From: Tsukamurella sputi
GTDB taxonomy: Bacteria; Actinomycetota; Actinomycetes; Mycobacteriales; Mycobacteriaceae
Length of the DNA: 64,000 nucleotides
Direction of reading: 5' to 3'
NCBI RefSeq assembly: GCF_007858445.1
Contig: NZ_VIGV01000003.1
Location: 434,001 to 498,000 of the forward strand
Part shown: positions 16,874 through 25,675 of the stretch, piece by piece
Position numbering within the stretch: the stretch's first letter is position 1
How the letters are laid out: the number at the start of each line of letters is the position of its first letter
Translations under genes and position numbers: made by a program
The notes under the pieces: model-generated
The model's input: the letters and a program-made list of their open reading frames with translations, nothing else
Database searches by the model: none
What the model was told of the DNA's origin: nothing

Positions 16874-17557
16874 ATGCCGGGCAGGGAAGCGATCCGACAG
16901 GTGGTGGAGGCCTCGCCCGCCGCCGTGGCCGCGCACGACAAGGACGCCTGGACAGCGCTGTTCGCACGCGACGGGGCCGTGCACGATCCGGTGGGGCCGT
17001 CGCCGCAGACGGATCCGGAGGCGATCGCGCGGTTCTACGACATGTTCATCGCCCCCAACACGATCGTCTTCGAGGTCGAGCACGATCTGATCCTCCCGGG
17101 CGAGCGGGAAGGCCTGATGATCCGCGACCTCACCGTGCACACCATCATGAGCACCGGTGTCACGCTGCACATCCCGATGCATCTGCGGTACACGGTGACC
17201 GACGGTCCTGACGGCCCTGCCATCACCGGTCTGTACGCGCACTGGGAGCTGCGCGGGATGATCGCCGCGCTCCTTCTCTCCGGGCCGCGTGGGCTCGCCG
17301 CGGGCGCCCTCCTCGGCCCGCGGCTGTTCCGCACCCTGGGCCCGCGCGCCGCGCTCGGATTCCTCGGTGGGGTGCGTGGCGTGGGCGGCCGCGGCCGCCG
17401 CCGGGCCGCCGAGCTGCTCCACCTGCGGGGACTGCAGGTGGGGAAGGTTCTCGCCTCGGGCCGGACGGTCACGGCCACCGTCTACGACGGCGCGCGCCGC
17501 GGCCTCGCCGTCGTCGACTTCACGGGCGCTGAGCCTGCGGTCGCGCTCCACGTCTAG
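16874..17557 (+). CDS. NTF2/SnoaL-fold protein, ketosteroid-isomerase-like, with C-terminal extension
   Basis: The first 130 of 227 residues show the SnoaL/NTF2 pattern: an N-terminal helix with AWTALFARDGAVHDPVGPS, a central FEVEHDLILPG strand and the closing GLYAHWELRG. The fold is shared by ketosteroid isomerases and many small-ligand proteins. The remaining 95 residues are an Ala/Gly/Arg-rich extension (GPRGLAAGALLGPRLFRTLG) not typical of the family. The ATG directly follows the previous stop, so it is the last gene of the hsd4A operon. A steroid-binding or isomerase role is inferred from context only. Its stop overlaps the convergent IclR gene's stop in CTAG. Confidence 0.65.
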   Translation: MPGREAIRQVVEASPAAVAAHDKDAWTALFARDGAVHDPVGPSPQTDPEAIARFYDMFIAPNTIVFEVEHDLILPGEREGLMIRDLTVHTIMSTGVTLHIPMHLRYTVTDGPDGPAITGLYAHWELRGMIAALLLSGPRGLAAGALLGPRLFRTLGPRAALGFLGGVRGVGGRGRRRAAELLHLRGLQVGKVLASGRTVTATVYDGARRGLAVVDFTGAEPAVALHV

Positions 17558-18309
17558 TCGCGCGAACCCACCACGCGGGAGAGCGTGAGGGCGGCGGCGC
17601 GCACGGCGGGGGCCACGCGCTCGGGACGCATCCGACTGCTCCAGCCCGCGACCGAGATCGCGGCCACGGGAACACCGTCGGCGTCGAGGATCGGGCAGGC
17701 CACGCACACCGTGCCGTTGCCCGACTCCTCGCGCTCGTGCGCCACGCCCTCCTCACGCACCCGCTGGAGCTGGCGGCGCAGGATCGTGGGCGAGGTGATG
17801 GTGCGGGTGCTCAGACGCGGCATTCCGGCCGCGATCACCGCGTCGACCGCGGACTCGTCGGAGAACGCGAGGATCGCCTTCCCCACCCCGGTGGCGTGCG
17901 CCGGCATGCGTCCGCCGACGCGGGACGGGAGGTTCGGTGCGTCCGGACCGGGCAGGACCTCGAAGTACACGACCTCGGTGCCCTCGAGCCGGGCCAGGTG
18001 CACGGTGTTGCGGGTCGCCGAGCGGAGGTCCGCGAGGACCGGACGCGCCGCGTCGACCAGGTCGCGGTGTCCCGTGGCGAGTTGGCCGATCTCGAACAGG
18101 CGCAGCCCCAGCCGCAGATCCGTTCCCGAACGCTCCAGCAGGCCCGCGGCAACAAGGTGTCCCGTGAGCCGGTGCACCGTCGACTTCGGTAGACCGGTGC
18201 GCCGTGCGAGTTCGGAGACGCCGAGGCCGCCGTCGCCGGGACGATAGGCGGACAGCACTGCGGAGATCCGGTCGACGGTGGCGCCGTCGTTCCGCTCAGC
18301 GGGACACAT
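17554..18309 (-). CDS. IclR-family transcriptional regulator
   Basis: This 251-residue protein has an N-terminal winged helix (LSAYRPGDGGLGVSELARRTGLPKSTVHRLTGHL, split here only for reading) at about residues 15-65 and the IclR effector domain with GTEVVYFEV, ATGVGKAILAF and AISVAGW. IclR proteins sense small catabolic intermediates. ATG 18309 was chosen because homology begins just after it; the frame is open to 18414, inside hsaG. It is divergent from hsaG-hsaF with 40 bases between the starts, so these aldehyde/aldolase genes are its likely targets, with a ring-cleavage intermediate as a plausible ligand. Confidence 0.83.
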   Translation of the reverse strand: MCPAERNDGATVDRISAVLSAYRPGDGGLGVSELARRTGLPKSTVHRLTGHLVAAGLLERSGTDLRLGLRLFEIGQLATGHRDLVDAARPVLADLRSATRNTVHLARLEGTEVVYFEVLPGPDAPNLPSRVGGRMPAHATGVGKAILAFSDESAVDAVIAAGMPRLSTRTITSPTILRRQLQRVREEGVAHEREESGNGTVCVACPILDADGVPVAAISVAGWSSRMRPERVAPAVRAAALTLSRVVGSRD

Positions 18310-18349
18310 GTCTTGAGTATGCGGGCCGCCGGGCGGCATCGTCATCCGT

Positions 18350-19258
18350 ATGACGGAGAAGGTGACGGCGGCGATTGTCGGCCCCGGGAACATCGGCACG
18401 GACCTGCTGGCCAAGCTGCGGCGGAGTGAGCACGTGGACGTGCGCTACATGGTCGGAGTGGACCCCGAATCGGACGGCCTCAAGCGAGCCGCCGAACTCG
18501 GGCTCGAGACCTCGGCGGAGGGGGTGGACTGGCTCCTCGCTCGACCGGAGCCGCCGCAGATCGTCTTCGAGGCGACCTCGGCGAAGGCGCACCGCGCCAA
18601 CGCGCCTCGCTACGCCGAGGCGGGCATCGTCGCAGTCGACCTGACCCCCGCGGCCGTCGGCCCGTTGGCCTGTCCGGTGGTGAACCTCGAATCCCACTTG
18701 GACGCGCCGAACGTCAACATGATCACCTGCGGCGGGCAGGCGACGATTCCGATCGTGCACGCCGTCAGCCGCGTCACCCCGGTGAGCTATGCGGAGATCG
18801 TCGCCTCGGTCTCGTCGCGGTCCGCCGGCCCCGGCACGCGTGCCAACATCGATGAGTTCACCGAGACCACCGCCCGTGCGATCGAGGAGGTCGGCGGCGC
18901 GGCCAAGGGCAAGGCGATCATCATCATCAACCCGGTGGAGCCGCCGATGATCATGCGCGACACGGTGTTCTGCGCCATCGATCCGGATGCGGACCGGGAC
19001 GCCATCACCGCCTCCATCGAGAAGATGGTCGAGGACGTACAGGTCTACGTCCCCGGTTACACGCTCAAGGCACCACCGCAGTACGACGAGCCACGGCCGG
19101 GCTGGGAGGGCAAGGCGCGTGTCGCCGTCTTCCTGGAGGTCGCGGGCAACGGCGACTACCTGCCCACCTACGCGGGCAACCTCGACATCATGACCGCCGC
19201 GGCTGCGCGCGCGGGCGAGCTGCTGGCGCAGCGCATCCTGGACGGAGTGAAGGCATGA
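18350..19258 (+). CDS. hsaG: Acetaldehyde/propionaldehyde dehydrogenase (acylating), HsaG/BphJ type
   Basis: This 302-residue enzyme has an N-terminal NAD-binding fold ([14 protein letters not shown]), the catalytic cysteine (Cys127) in [11 protein letters not shown] and the family blocks [13 protein letters not shown] and [10 protein letters not shown]. It converts the aldehyde from the preceding aldolase step to acyl-CoA with NAD and CoA. In sterol ring degradation the product is propionyl-CoA; in other meta-pathways it is acetyl-CoA. It overlaps the aldolase gene (ATGA); homologues form a channelled complex with that aldolase. The likely regulator is the divergent IclR protein, as no KstR box is visible upstream. 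Confidence 0.93.
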   Translation: MTEKVTAAIVGPGNIGTDLLAKLRRSEHVDVRYMVGVDPESDGLKRAAELGLETSAEGVDWLLARPEPPQIVFEATSAKAHRANAPRYAEAGIVAVDLTPAAVGPLACPVVNLESHLDAPNVNMITCGGQATIPIVHAVSRVTPVSYAEIVASVSSRSAGPGTRANIDEFTETTARAIEEVGGAAKGKAIIIINPVEPPMIMRDTVFCAIDPDADRDAITASIEKMVEDVQVYVPGYTLKAPPQYDEPRPGWEGKARVAVFLEVAGNGDYLPTYAGNLDIMTAAAARAGELLAQRILDGVKA

Positions 19259-20304
19259 GCGGCATCAACGGCGAGCTCTGGAGCGATCCGAACCGCGACG
19301 TCCGCATCGTCGACACCTCCCTGCGCGACGGCAGCCACGCGATGGCGCACCAGTTCACCGAGCAGAACGTGCGCGACACCGTGCGCGCGCTCGACGATGC
19401 CGGCGTCTCGCTCATCGAGGTCACGCACGGTGACGGGCTGGGCGGCAGCACCTTCAACTACGGCTTCTCGCTGGTCGACGAGCGCAAGCTGATCGCTGCC
19501 GCGGTCGACGAGGCGCAGCAGGCGAAGATCGCCGTGCTCATGCTCCCCGGCCTCGGCACCGTCGAGGACATCCGGGTGGCGGCCGATCTCGGCGCCGGCG
19601 CGCTGCGCATCGCGACGCACTGCACCGAGGCGGACGTGTCCATCCAGCACTTCGGAGCCGCACGGGAACTCGGCCTGGAGACCGCGGGCTTCCTCATGCT
19701 CTCGCACATGTCCACGCCGGAGGCGCTGGCGAAGCAGGCGCGGATCATGGCCGACGCGGGCTGCCAGTGCGTGTACGTGGTGGACTCCGCCGGCGCACTC
19801 ATCCTCGAGGACGCGGGCGAGCGGGTCGAGGCCCTGGTCTCCGAGCTCGGCGATGATGCCCAGGTCGGGTACCACGGCCACCAGAACCTCAGCTTCGGGG
19901 TGGCCAACTCGGTGCTCGCGTACCGCGCGGGCGCGAAGTGGATCGACGGCTCGCTGCTCGCGCTGGGTGCCGGTGCCGGCAACTCGCCCACCGAGGTCCT
20001 CTCGGCGACCTTCGAGCGCCTCGGCGTACGTACCGGCACCGACAAGGACGTGCTGATGGCGGCCGCGGAGGACGTGGTCAAGCCCTACATCACGCGCCTA
20101 CCGGTGATGGATCGCAGCTCCATCGTGCAGGGCTACGCGGGGGTCTACTCCAGTTTCCTGCTGCACGCCGAGCGCGCCGCGGACCGCTACGGCGTGCCCG
20201 CGCACGAGATCCTCTACGAGTGCGGCCGCCGTGGCTACGTCGGCGGTCAGGAAGACATGATCATCGCGATCGCGGTGGAGATGTCCGAGGCGCAGAAGGT
20301 CTGA
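19255..20304 (+). CDS. hsaF: 4-hydroxy-2-oxovalerate aldolase, HsaF/BphI type
   Basis: This 349-residue HMG-like TIM-barrel aldolase has the metal-binding block [15 protein letters not shown] at about residue 18, [28 protein letters not shown], and [15 protein letters not shown] with the metal-binding histidines. It cleaves 4-hydroxy-2-oxo acids to pyruvate and an aldehyde; in the sterol pathway the substrate is the six-carbon acid. Its ATG overlaps hsaG's stop, so the two are co-translated and the aldehyde can be passed directly. Two inverted repeats follow the stop codon. Confidence 0.94.
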   Translation: MSGINGELWSDPNRDVRIVDTSLRDGSHAMAHQFTEQNVRDTVRALDDAGVSLIEVTHGDGLGGSTFNYGFSLVDERKLIAAAVDEAQQAKIAVLMLPGLGTVEDIRVAADLGAGALRIATHCTEADVSIQHFGAARELGLETAGFLMLSHMSTPEALAKQARIMADAGCQCVYVVDSAGALILEDAGERVEALVSELGDDAQVGYHGHQNLSFGVANSVLAYRAGAKWIDGSLLALGAGAGNSPTEVLSATFERLGVRTGTDKDVLMAAAEDVVKPYITRLPVMDRSSIVQGYAGVYSSFLLHAERAADRYGVPAHEILYECGRRGYVGGQEDMIIAIAVEMSEAQKV

Positions 20305-20305
20305 C

Positions 20306-20336
20306 GGGAGGGCCCGGCGCCCCGTCGGGCCCTCCC
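20306..20336 (+). terminator. GC-rich hairpin after hsaF
   Basis: A perfect 10-base stem (GGGAGGGCCC, 20306-20315, with GGGCCCTCCC, 20327-20336) encloses an 11-base loop, starting two bases after the hsaF stop. There is no following T-run, as is common for actinobacterial terminators. Confidence 0.65.
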
Positions 20337-20347
20337 ACGGGGCTCAA

Positions 20348-20398
20348 CAGCGCCAGCCCGTACCGAAACCCGCAGATGACGGTACGAGGCTGACGCTG
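20348..20398. terminator. Long imperfect inverted repeat between convergent hsaF and fdxD
   Basis: CAGCGCCAGCCCGTACC (20348-20364) pairs with the complement of 20381-20398 with one mismatch and one bulge around a 16-base loop. Being between convergent genes, it may act as a bidirectional terminator, chiefly for hsaE-fdxD on the minus strand. Confidence 0.5.
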
Positions 20399-20428
20399 TC
20401 GAGGCGGGGACGGCGTGAGGACGGGGTG

Positions 20429-20617
20429 TCAGTACTCGACGGTGATCGCCTGCGTGGGGCACTGGCTGACCGCGTACTCGATGTCCTCGCGGTCGGCGTC
20501 GGTGAGGCCCTCGTCGGTGGCCTCGGCGAAGCCCTCGTCGTTGACCTCGAAGACGTCGGGGCGGATGCCCTCGCACACGCCGAATCCGGTGCACGCTTCG
20601 CCGATGGTGATCTTCAT
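20429..20617 (-). CDS. fdxD: 3Fe-4S ferredoxin, FdxD-like
   Basis: This 62-residue acidic protein has three cysteines spaced for a single 3Fe-4S cluster: Cys9-X5-Cys15 and Cys53-Pro54. The position of the usual fourth cysteine is occupied by another residue, as in actinobacterial P450-partner ferredoxins such as Rv3503c (FdxD). It probably donates electrons to a cytochrome P450 or oxygenase of sterol oxidation encoded elsewhere, since none lies in this window. It starts 20 bases after hsaE's stop and shares that gene's KstR-controlled promoter. Confidence 0.85.
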   Translation of the reverse strand: MKITIGEACTGFGVCEGIRPDVFEVNDEGFAEATDEGLTDADREDIEYAVSQCPTQAITVEY

Positions 20618-20637
20618 GTTCTTCTCCGTTCGGGGGA

Positions 20638-21423
20638 TCAGGGGGCGAGGACGGCCGTCACGGAGCCCAACGGCCCCATGTCGGCGACGATGATGTCTCC
20701 GGCGCGCACCGGCTCGGCGCGCGTCATCGAGCCGGGCAGGACGACGTGGCCGGGCTCCAGGGTGGTGCCGAGCGGCCCGACGGTGTTCGCGAGCCAGACC
20801 AGGGCGTTGATCGGCGAGCCCAGGACGGCACCGCCCGCGCCGGTGCCCACCTGCTCACCGCTGATCCGGAAGGTGCAGCCGACGGTGCGCAGGTCCACGT
20901 CCTCCAGGCGCGTGGGGCGGCTGCCGAGGACCACGCCGCCCGACGAGGCGTTGTCGGCGACGGTGTCGACGATCGAGATGTTCCAGTCCTTGATCCGTGA
21001 GTCCACGACCTCGAGCGCCGGGACCACGAAGTCCACGGCGCGGATCGCGTCGGCCACCGTGACCCCCGGCCCGCGGAGCTCGCGCCCGAGGACGAAGGCG
21101 ATCTCCGGTTCGATGCGCGGCTGCATCCACGACGAGGTGTCGATCGGCATCTGCTCGAGGTGGAACATCGATGCGGTCAGATGTCCGAAATCGGGTTCGT
21201 AGACGTTCATCTGGCGTTGCATCGCGAGCGAGGCGAGCCCCACCTTGTGCCCCTTGACGGCATCGCCCGAGGCCTGCCACCTGCGGACCTGTTCCTGCTG
21301 GATCCGGTAGGCATCGGTGATGGTGGCCTCGGGGAACATGCCGATGATCGGGTCGATCGGCGCGCACGCGGCGTACGCGCCGAGGAGCGCGTCGGCGGCG
21401 GCGGAGACTGCGGAATCGTCCAT
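20638..21423 (-). CDS. hsaE: 2-hydroxypenta-2,4-dienoate hydratase, HsaE type
   Basis: This 261-residue protein has the hydratase/decarboxylase family blocks GHKVGLAS at about residue 58, the metal-binding RIEPEIAFVLGRE near residue 102, VVPALEVVDSRIKDW and GAVLGSPINALVWLANT. It adds water to 2-hydroxyhexa-2,4-dienoate (sterol pathway) or the pentadienoate (other meta-pathways), making the substrate for HsaF. It is on the opposite strand to hsaG-hsaF and has its own KstR box 10 bases upstream of the ATG, so the three enzymes of this short pathway are split between two transcripts. Confidence 0.93.
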   Translation of the reverse strand: MDDSAVSAAADALLGAYAACAPIDPIIGMFPEATITDAYRIQQEQVRRWQASGDAVKGHKVGLASLAMQRQMNVYEPDFGHLTASMFHLEQMPIDTSSWMQPRIEPEIAFVLGRELRGPGVTVADAIRAVDFVVPALEVVDSRIKDWNISIVDTVADNASSGGVVLGSRPTRLEDVDLRTVGCTFRISGEQVGTGAGGAVLGSPINALVWLANTVGPLGTTLEPGHVVLPGSMTRAEPVRAGDIIVADMGPLGSVTAVLAP

Positions 21424-21433
21424 GCTCGAATAC

Positions 21434-21447
21434 TAGAACAGGTTTCA
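21434..21447. promoter_or_regulatory. KstR operator upstream of hsaE
   Basis: TAGAACAGGTTTCA matches the KstR consensus with a small break in symmetry. It lies 10 bases before the hsaE ATG and 19 bases beyond the fadE34 stop codon. Confidence 0.82.
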
Positions 21448-21466
21448 GTCGCGTGGTGCGGAACGA

Positions 21467-23557
21467 TCAGGAGCGGGGGAGCCCGAGAAGCTGCTCGGCC
21501 GCGACGTTCCGCAGGATCTGCGACGTGCCGCCCGCGATCGACAGGCACCGCGTGAGCAGGAACTCGTACCGCGGATCCGCCGGGTCCTCCGGGCCCGCCA
21601 CGGCACCGTCGGGCCCGAGGCGGCGCAAGCAGGCCTCGGCGACCGCCTGCCGGTGCTGTACGCCGACCAGCTTCCGCACGCTGGACGCGGCGCCTGGGTC
21701 CTGCCCGCCGACGCTCGCGATGACCGCGCGCAGGTCGAGCAGGGTGCACGACGCCGCCTCGGCGATGAGACCGCCGAGGGCGGCCAGGTCGGGCGACGGA
21801 CCCGGGTCGGCGAGGAGGGATTCGAGGCGCACGCCCAGTCCCGAGCCGCTCATCGCGACCCGCTCGTTGGCGAGGGTGGTGCGGGCCAGGCGCCATCCGC
21901 CGTTCACCGGACCCACGACGCAGTCGTCGGGGACGAAGACGTTCTCCAGGAAGACCTCGTTGAAACGGACGTCGCCGGTGATCTCGCGCAGCGGCCGGAC
22001 GTCGATGCCGTCCGAGAGCATGTCGACCAGGAAATAGGTGATGCCCTTGTGTTTCGGAGCGTCCGGGTCCGTGCGGGCCAGGCAGATCGCCCAATCGGCC
22101 TCGTGCGCGAGGGAGGTCCAGACCTTCTGTCCCGTCAGCGACCACCCGCCGTCGACGCGCGTGGCCTTGGTCCGCAGCGATGCCAGATCCGAGCCCGCCT
22201 CCGGCTCGCTGAACAGCTGGCACCAGCTGATCTCGCCGAGCAGGGTCGGCCAGACGAAGCGCTCGGACTGCTCGGGTGTCCCGTGTTCCAGGATCGTCGG
22301 CGCCGCCCAGGCCCCGATCACCAGCGTCGGTCGTTCGACGCCCGCGGCCTCGAGCGCACCGTCGAGCACCACTTGCTCGGCGGGGCCGGCACCACGCCCG
22401 TACGGGGGATCCCAGTGCGGCACCAGCAGCCCGGATTCGGCGAGCGCGCGACGCTGCTCGCCGGCGGTCATGGCGGCTATCCGCTCCGCTTCCTCGGCGG
22501 CCGCACGATGGTCGCCCTCGACCTCGTAGTCCAGCCCTCGCCGGACACCGGCGAGCGCGAGTTCCGCCGCACGCGTGCGCCATCCGGGCGTATCGCCGAC
22601 CAGTGTCCGGAGGGCGACGGCGCGGCGCAGGTACAGGTGGGCGTCGTGCTCGAAGGTGAACCCGATGCCGCCCAGCACCTGGATCGCGTCCTTGGCGTTC
22701 TCCACGGCGGCGTCGAGTGCTCCCGCGGCGGCGACTGCCGCCGCCAGGTGGTGCTCCGCGCCCGCACCGACGGACCGTGCCGCGTCCCAGGCCAGCGCTG
22801 CGGCCTGCTCGGAGCGGCAGAGCATGTCGGCGACGATCTGCTTGATCGCCTGGAAGGAGCCGATGGGCTTGCCGAACTGCACACGGACCTTCGAGTACTC
22901 GGCGGCGGTGCGCAGAGTCCACGCGGCGACGCCCGCGGCCTCCACGGCGGCGAATGCGGCGAGCGCCGCACGGGCGTCGTCGGCGGTGACGCCGGGGATC
23001 CGGGTCGCCTCGTCGAAGTCGGGTTCCTGCAGGTGGATCCGTGCGAGTGGGCGCGAGGTGTCGAGGCCGGGCAGCGGTTCGACGGTGACCCCGGCGGTGC
23101 CGGGCGGGAGGAGATGCCAGGCGCCCGAGGGGGATTCGAGCAGCAGGTGAGACTGCGGGGTCGCGTCGGGCGCGAGGGATCCATCCCCGTCGATGACGAG
23201 CGCCGCCCGTGCCTCGCCCGCGGCGAGATCCGCACGCACCGTGCCGAGCCGGTCGGTGCCACCGAGGTACTGCTCCAGCAGCACGCCCACCGCGACGGTG
23301 CCGGTGACGGGGCCGGGTGCGAGGACGGCGGTCGCGGCCTCGACCGCCACCGCGGCGTCCTCCGCGGTACCGCCGAATCCGCCGAGCTCCTCGCTCAGCG
23401 TGATGCCGAAGACCCCGATGTCGGCCATGCCGCGCCAGGCCTTCTCGACGGCGCCGGCATCTCCGGAGCGGACCGCGTCGACGGGGTGCGCGCGCTCCGC
23501 CCAGTCGCGGATCGAATCGGCGAGGGCGGTCTGGACATCGGTGATGGCGAGGGCCAC
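21467..23557 (-). CDS. fadE34: Two-domain fused acyl-CoA dehydrogenase, FadE34-like (ChsE3 type)
   Basis: This 696-residue protein carries two acyl-CoA dehydrogenase-like halves. The first (about 1-320) ends with KVRVQFGKPIGSFQAIKQIVAD and GIGFTFEHDAHLY. The second (about 330-696) has EISWCQLFSEPEAGSDLASLRTKA, GQKVWTSLAHEADWAI and the terminal SIAGGTSQILRNVAAEQLLG. This fusion and length match FadE34 (Rv3573c, about 711 residues), which dehydrogenates a sterol side-chain CoA ester and lies next to kstR in M. tuberculosis. GTG 23557 was chosen because GAAGGAGA precedes it. It lies 19 bases after mceF and is probably the last gene of the mce4 operon. Confidence 0.87.
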   Translation of the reverse strand: MALAITDVQTALADSIRDWAERAHPVDAVRSGDAGAVEKAWRGMADIGVFGITLSEELGGFGGTAEDAAVAVEAATAVLAPGPVTGTVAVGVLLEQYLGGTDRLGTVRADLAAGEARAALVIDGDGSLAPDATPQSHLLLESPSGAWHLLPPGTAGVTVEPLPGLDTSRPLARIHLQEPDFDEATRIPGVTADDARAALAAFAAVEAAGVAAWTLRTAAEYSKVRVQFGKPIGSFQAIKQIVADMLCRSEQAAALAWDAARSVGAGAEHHLAAAVAAAGALDAAVENAKDAIQVLGGIGFTFEHDAHLYLRRAVALRTLVGDTPGWRTRAAELALAGVRRGLDYEVEGDHRAAAEEAERIAAMTAGEQRRALAESGLLVPHWDPPYGRGAGPAEQVVLDGALEAAGVERPTLVIGAWAAPTILEHGTPEQSERFVWPTLLGEISWCQLFSEPEAGSDLASLRTKATRVDGGWSLTGQKVWTSLAHEADWAICLARTDPDAPKHKGITYFLVDMLSDGIDVRPLREITGDVRFNEVFLENVFVPDDCVVGPVNGGWRLARTTLANERVAMSGSGLGVRLESLLADPGPSPDLAALGGLIAEAASCTLLDLRAVIASVGGQDPGAASSVRKLVGVQHRQAVAEACLRRLGPDGAVAGPEDPADPRYEFLLTRCLSIAGGTSQILRNVAAEQLLGLPRS

Positions 23558-23576
23558 GGTTCTCCTTCGGCTCGCG

Positions 23577-24650
23577 TCAGCGGGGCTGGGCGGGGGTGCT
23601 GGACGGTGCGGTGCTGCCGGACGCCGCCGCCGGTTTCGCGCTCGACGGTGCTGCGCCGGGCGCCGGCTTGGTCGAGGACGGCGAAGCGGCGCTGGAGTCC
23701 GACGGGGCCGCCAATCGCAGCGTGACCGCGCCGGAGCGACCGCGGACCGAGGCGAGCGCCGTGTCGAGCAGTTGGCCACCGTTGATGGTGGAGAGCGGCT
23801 CCGCCATCGCGCGGACCGAGGGGAGCAGGAGCTCGGAGAGGTACTGCACGCTCGGCGCGGCCCCGTCCTCGAATCCCTGGATCACCTTGAACAGCTCCAA
23901 CATGCCGTCCTTGATCACGTTCGGGTAGTCGCCCTTGCTGATGTAGGAGACGGAGAAGGGCGCCATCTCGCCATAGCCCTTCCCGAAGGTGCGCAGCGGC
24001 CGGTCGAGGCTGAGCAGCAGCGCTCCGACGTCCGTCGCGCGGGGCGTGATCGAGTTGAAGGACTGGAGGAGATCCTTGATGTCGGGCAGCTGCCGCAGGA
24101 TCGAGGTCGCGGAGAGGACCGCGCCCGCGTCGATGGTCGGGACCGTCTGCTCACGATCGGGGAGGGCCTGGTCCGCGCGGGCGAGGAGCCGCTGCACGGT
24201 TCCCGGGTCGAGCTGCTTCATCAGGCGGGACAGGGAACTCGACAGCGCGCCGACGGTGGCGTCGGCCGTGTCGACGACGCCCTCGAGACGGGCTCCGTCC
24301 GGGATGGCGGCACCGTCGCCCTGGGCGATGGTGAGGTAGGTCTCGCCCAGTCCCGAGAGGTTCTGGACGCGGACCTTGGCGCCGTTCGTGATGCGGGTGT
24401 CCTTCGCGTAGCGCACCTCGACCTCGACACGGTCGGCGTCGACCGTGAGTCCGCGGACTTTGCCGACCTCGACGCCGCGGTCGAGGACCCGCGAGCCCGG
24501 CTGCAGCCCGTTCGCATCGGTGAGCTTGATGTACGCGGTGCGTTCGCCCGAGGGGGAGAACCATTGCACGCCCTGATGGCCGAGCAGGAGCATCGAGACC
24601 ACGACCAGCGCGATGAGGCCGAGGGTCGAGGCGATTCCGGAGCGGGTCAT
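23577..24650 (-). CDS. mce4F: Mce-family protein MceF (Mce4 type)
   Basis: This 357-residue protein has one N-terminal membrane segment (about residues 8-28), then the MCE/MlaD domain (AYIKLTDANGLQPGSRVLDRGVEVGKVRGL) and a long helical region that in Mce complexes builds the tube across the cell envelope. The last 50 residues are low-complexity Ser/Ala/Pro. It is the sixth Mce protein of the operon and part of a sterol importer. Start and stop overlap neighbours in the tightly coupled operon (ATGA with mceE). Confidence 0.92.
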   Translation of the reverse strand: MTRSGIASTLGLIALVVVSMLLLGHQGVQWFSPSGERTAYIKLTDANGLQPGSRVLDRGVEVGKVRGLTVDADRVEVEVRYAKDTRITNGAKVRVQNLSGLGETYLTIAQGDGAAIPDGARLEGVVDTADATVGALSSSLSRLMKQLDPGTVQRLLARADQALPDREQTVPTIDAGAVLSATSILRQLPDIKDLLQSFNSITPRATDVGALLLSLDRPLRTFGKGYGEMAPFSVSYISKGDYPNVIKDGMLELFKVIQGFEDGAAPSVQYLSELLLPSVRAMAEPLSTINGGQLLDTALASVRGRSGAVTLRLAAPSDSSAASPSSTKPAPGAAPSSAKPAAASGSTAPSSTPAQPR

Positions 24651-25675
24651 CGTGCCTGTCCGATCAGTCGCAGCACCTTGAGGGCGCCGGGGGAGACGTC
24701 CTGGCCGGCGGTGTTCGTCACCGAGTCGATCCGGACGATCGGCTTGTTAAGGAACGGGACGAGGTTCTTGTTCACCAGGATCGAGCCGCCGTGGATCGCC
24801 GATCCCAGCGAGACCATGTCCGCGGTGAGCAGTTCGAACAGGTCCGAGGAGGAGTTCATCAGCGGGATCAGCCACGAGCCCTGCTGCAGCATGCCGCCGA
24901 CGGCGGGGAGCAGGACGCCGATGTTCGACATCAGCTTGCCCTGGTTCGACCAGTACTTCAGGTGGTACGGGCTCAGGGTGTCCTTGAAGTTCTTCTCCTG
25001 CTTCGCGATCCGATCGGCCATATCGGTCGCCGAGTCGAGCAGACGGTTCACCTCGGCCGTGTTCGCGCCGATGCCGGTGACGTCCCGATTGAGCTGCGCG
25101 GAGAGCATGTCGAACTGGGGACGGTCCTTGGGCAGCGCGGTGTTCAGGCGGGTGATCGTCTTGCTGACGTCCTGCACCGAGCCGCTGCCGAAGTAGTCGG
25201 CCAGGATGGTGAGCGTGCTCTCGACCGAGCGGGGCGGACTCGTCTGCGCCAGCGGCAGGACGGCACCGGCGCGGAGCGGGGTGGCGTCGCCGGTGGACTT
25301 CTCCGGCGTCTCCAGGCGGACGTAGGCCTCGCCGAGCAGGGTGTCCTGCAGCACGGAGGCGTGGATGTCCGAGGGGAGGGAGACCGTCTTGTCCAGCCGG
25401 ACCGTGACGGTGGCCGCCTCCTCGCCCAGGGCCACGGCCTTGACGCGGCCCACGGTGAGGCCGCCCAGCGAGATCCGCGCACCGATCGGCAGATTCAGTA
25501 CGTCGGCGAACTGCAGCTTCACCTCGTACTGGTCGCTGTCGGCCAGGGGATTGCGCATGTCCATGTTGGCGGGGCTGACGCCGCAGCCGGCGAGCGCGAG
25601 CGCCGCGCCGACTACGATCGCCGCGGACACCCGGCGGGGGAGCCAGCGCACGGCGCTGCGGGTGCGGTTCATCAT
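24647..25675 (-). CDS. mce4E: Mce-family lipoprotein MceE (LprN-like)
   Basis: This 342-residue protein has a signal peptide ending in the lipobox LAGC (Cys31), so it is anchored to the membrane by a lipid; MceE proteins are typically lipoproteins. The MCE domain (VKLQFADVLNLPIGARISLGGLTVGRVKAV) follows at about residues 50-120, then a helical region. It overlaps mceD and mceF by four bases each. ATG 25675 is followed at once by a second ATG at 25672; the first fits the overlap with the mceD stop. Confidence 0.92.
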   Translation of the reverse strand: MMNRTRSAVRWLPRRVSAAIVVGAALALAGCGVSPANMDMRNPLADSDQYEVKLQFADVLNLPIGARISLGGLTVGRVKAVALGEEAATVTVRLDKTVSLPSDIHASVLQDTLLGEAYVRLETPEKSTGDATPLRAGAVLPLAQTSPPRSVESTLTILADYFGSGSVQDVSKTITRLNTALPKDRPQFDMLSAQLNRDVTGIGANTAEVNRLLDSATDMADRIAKQEKNFKDTLSPYHLKYWSNQGKLMSNIGVLLPAVGGMLQQGSWLIPLMNSSSDLFELLTADMVSLGSAIHGGSILVNKNLVPFLNKPIVRIDSVTNTAGQDVSPGALKVLRLIGQAR

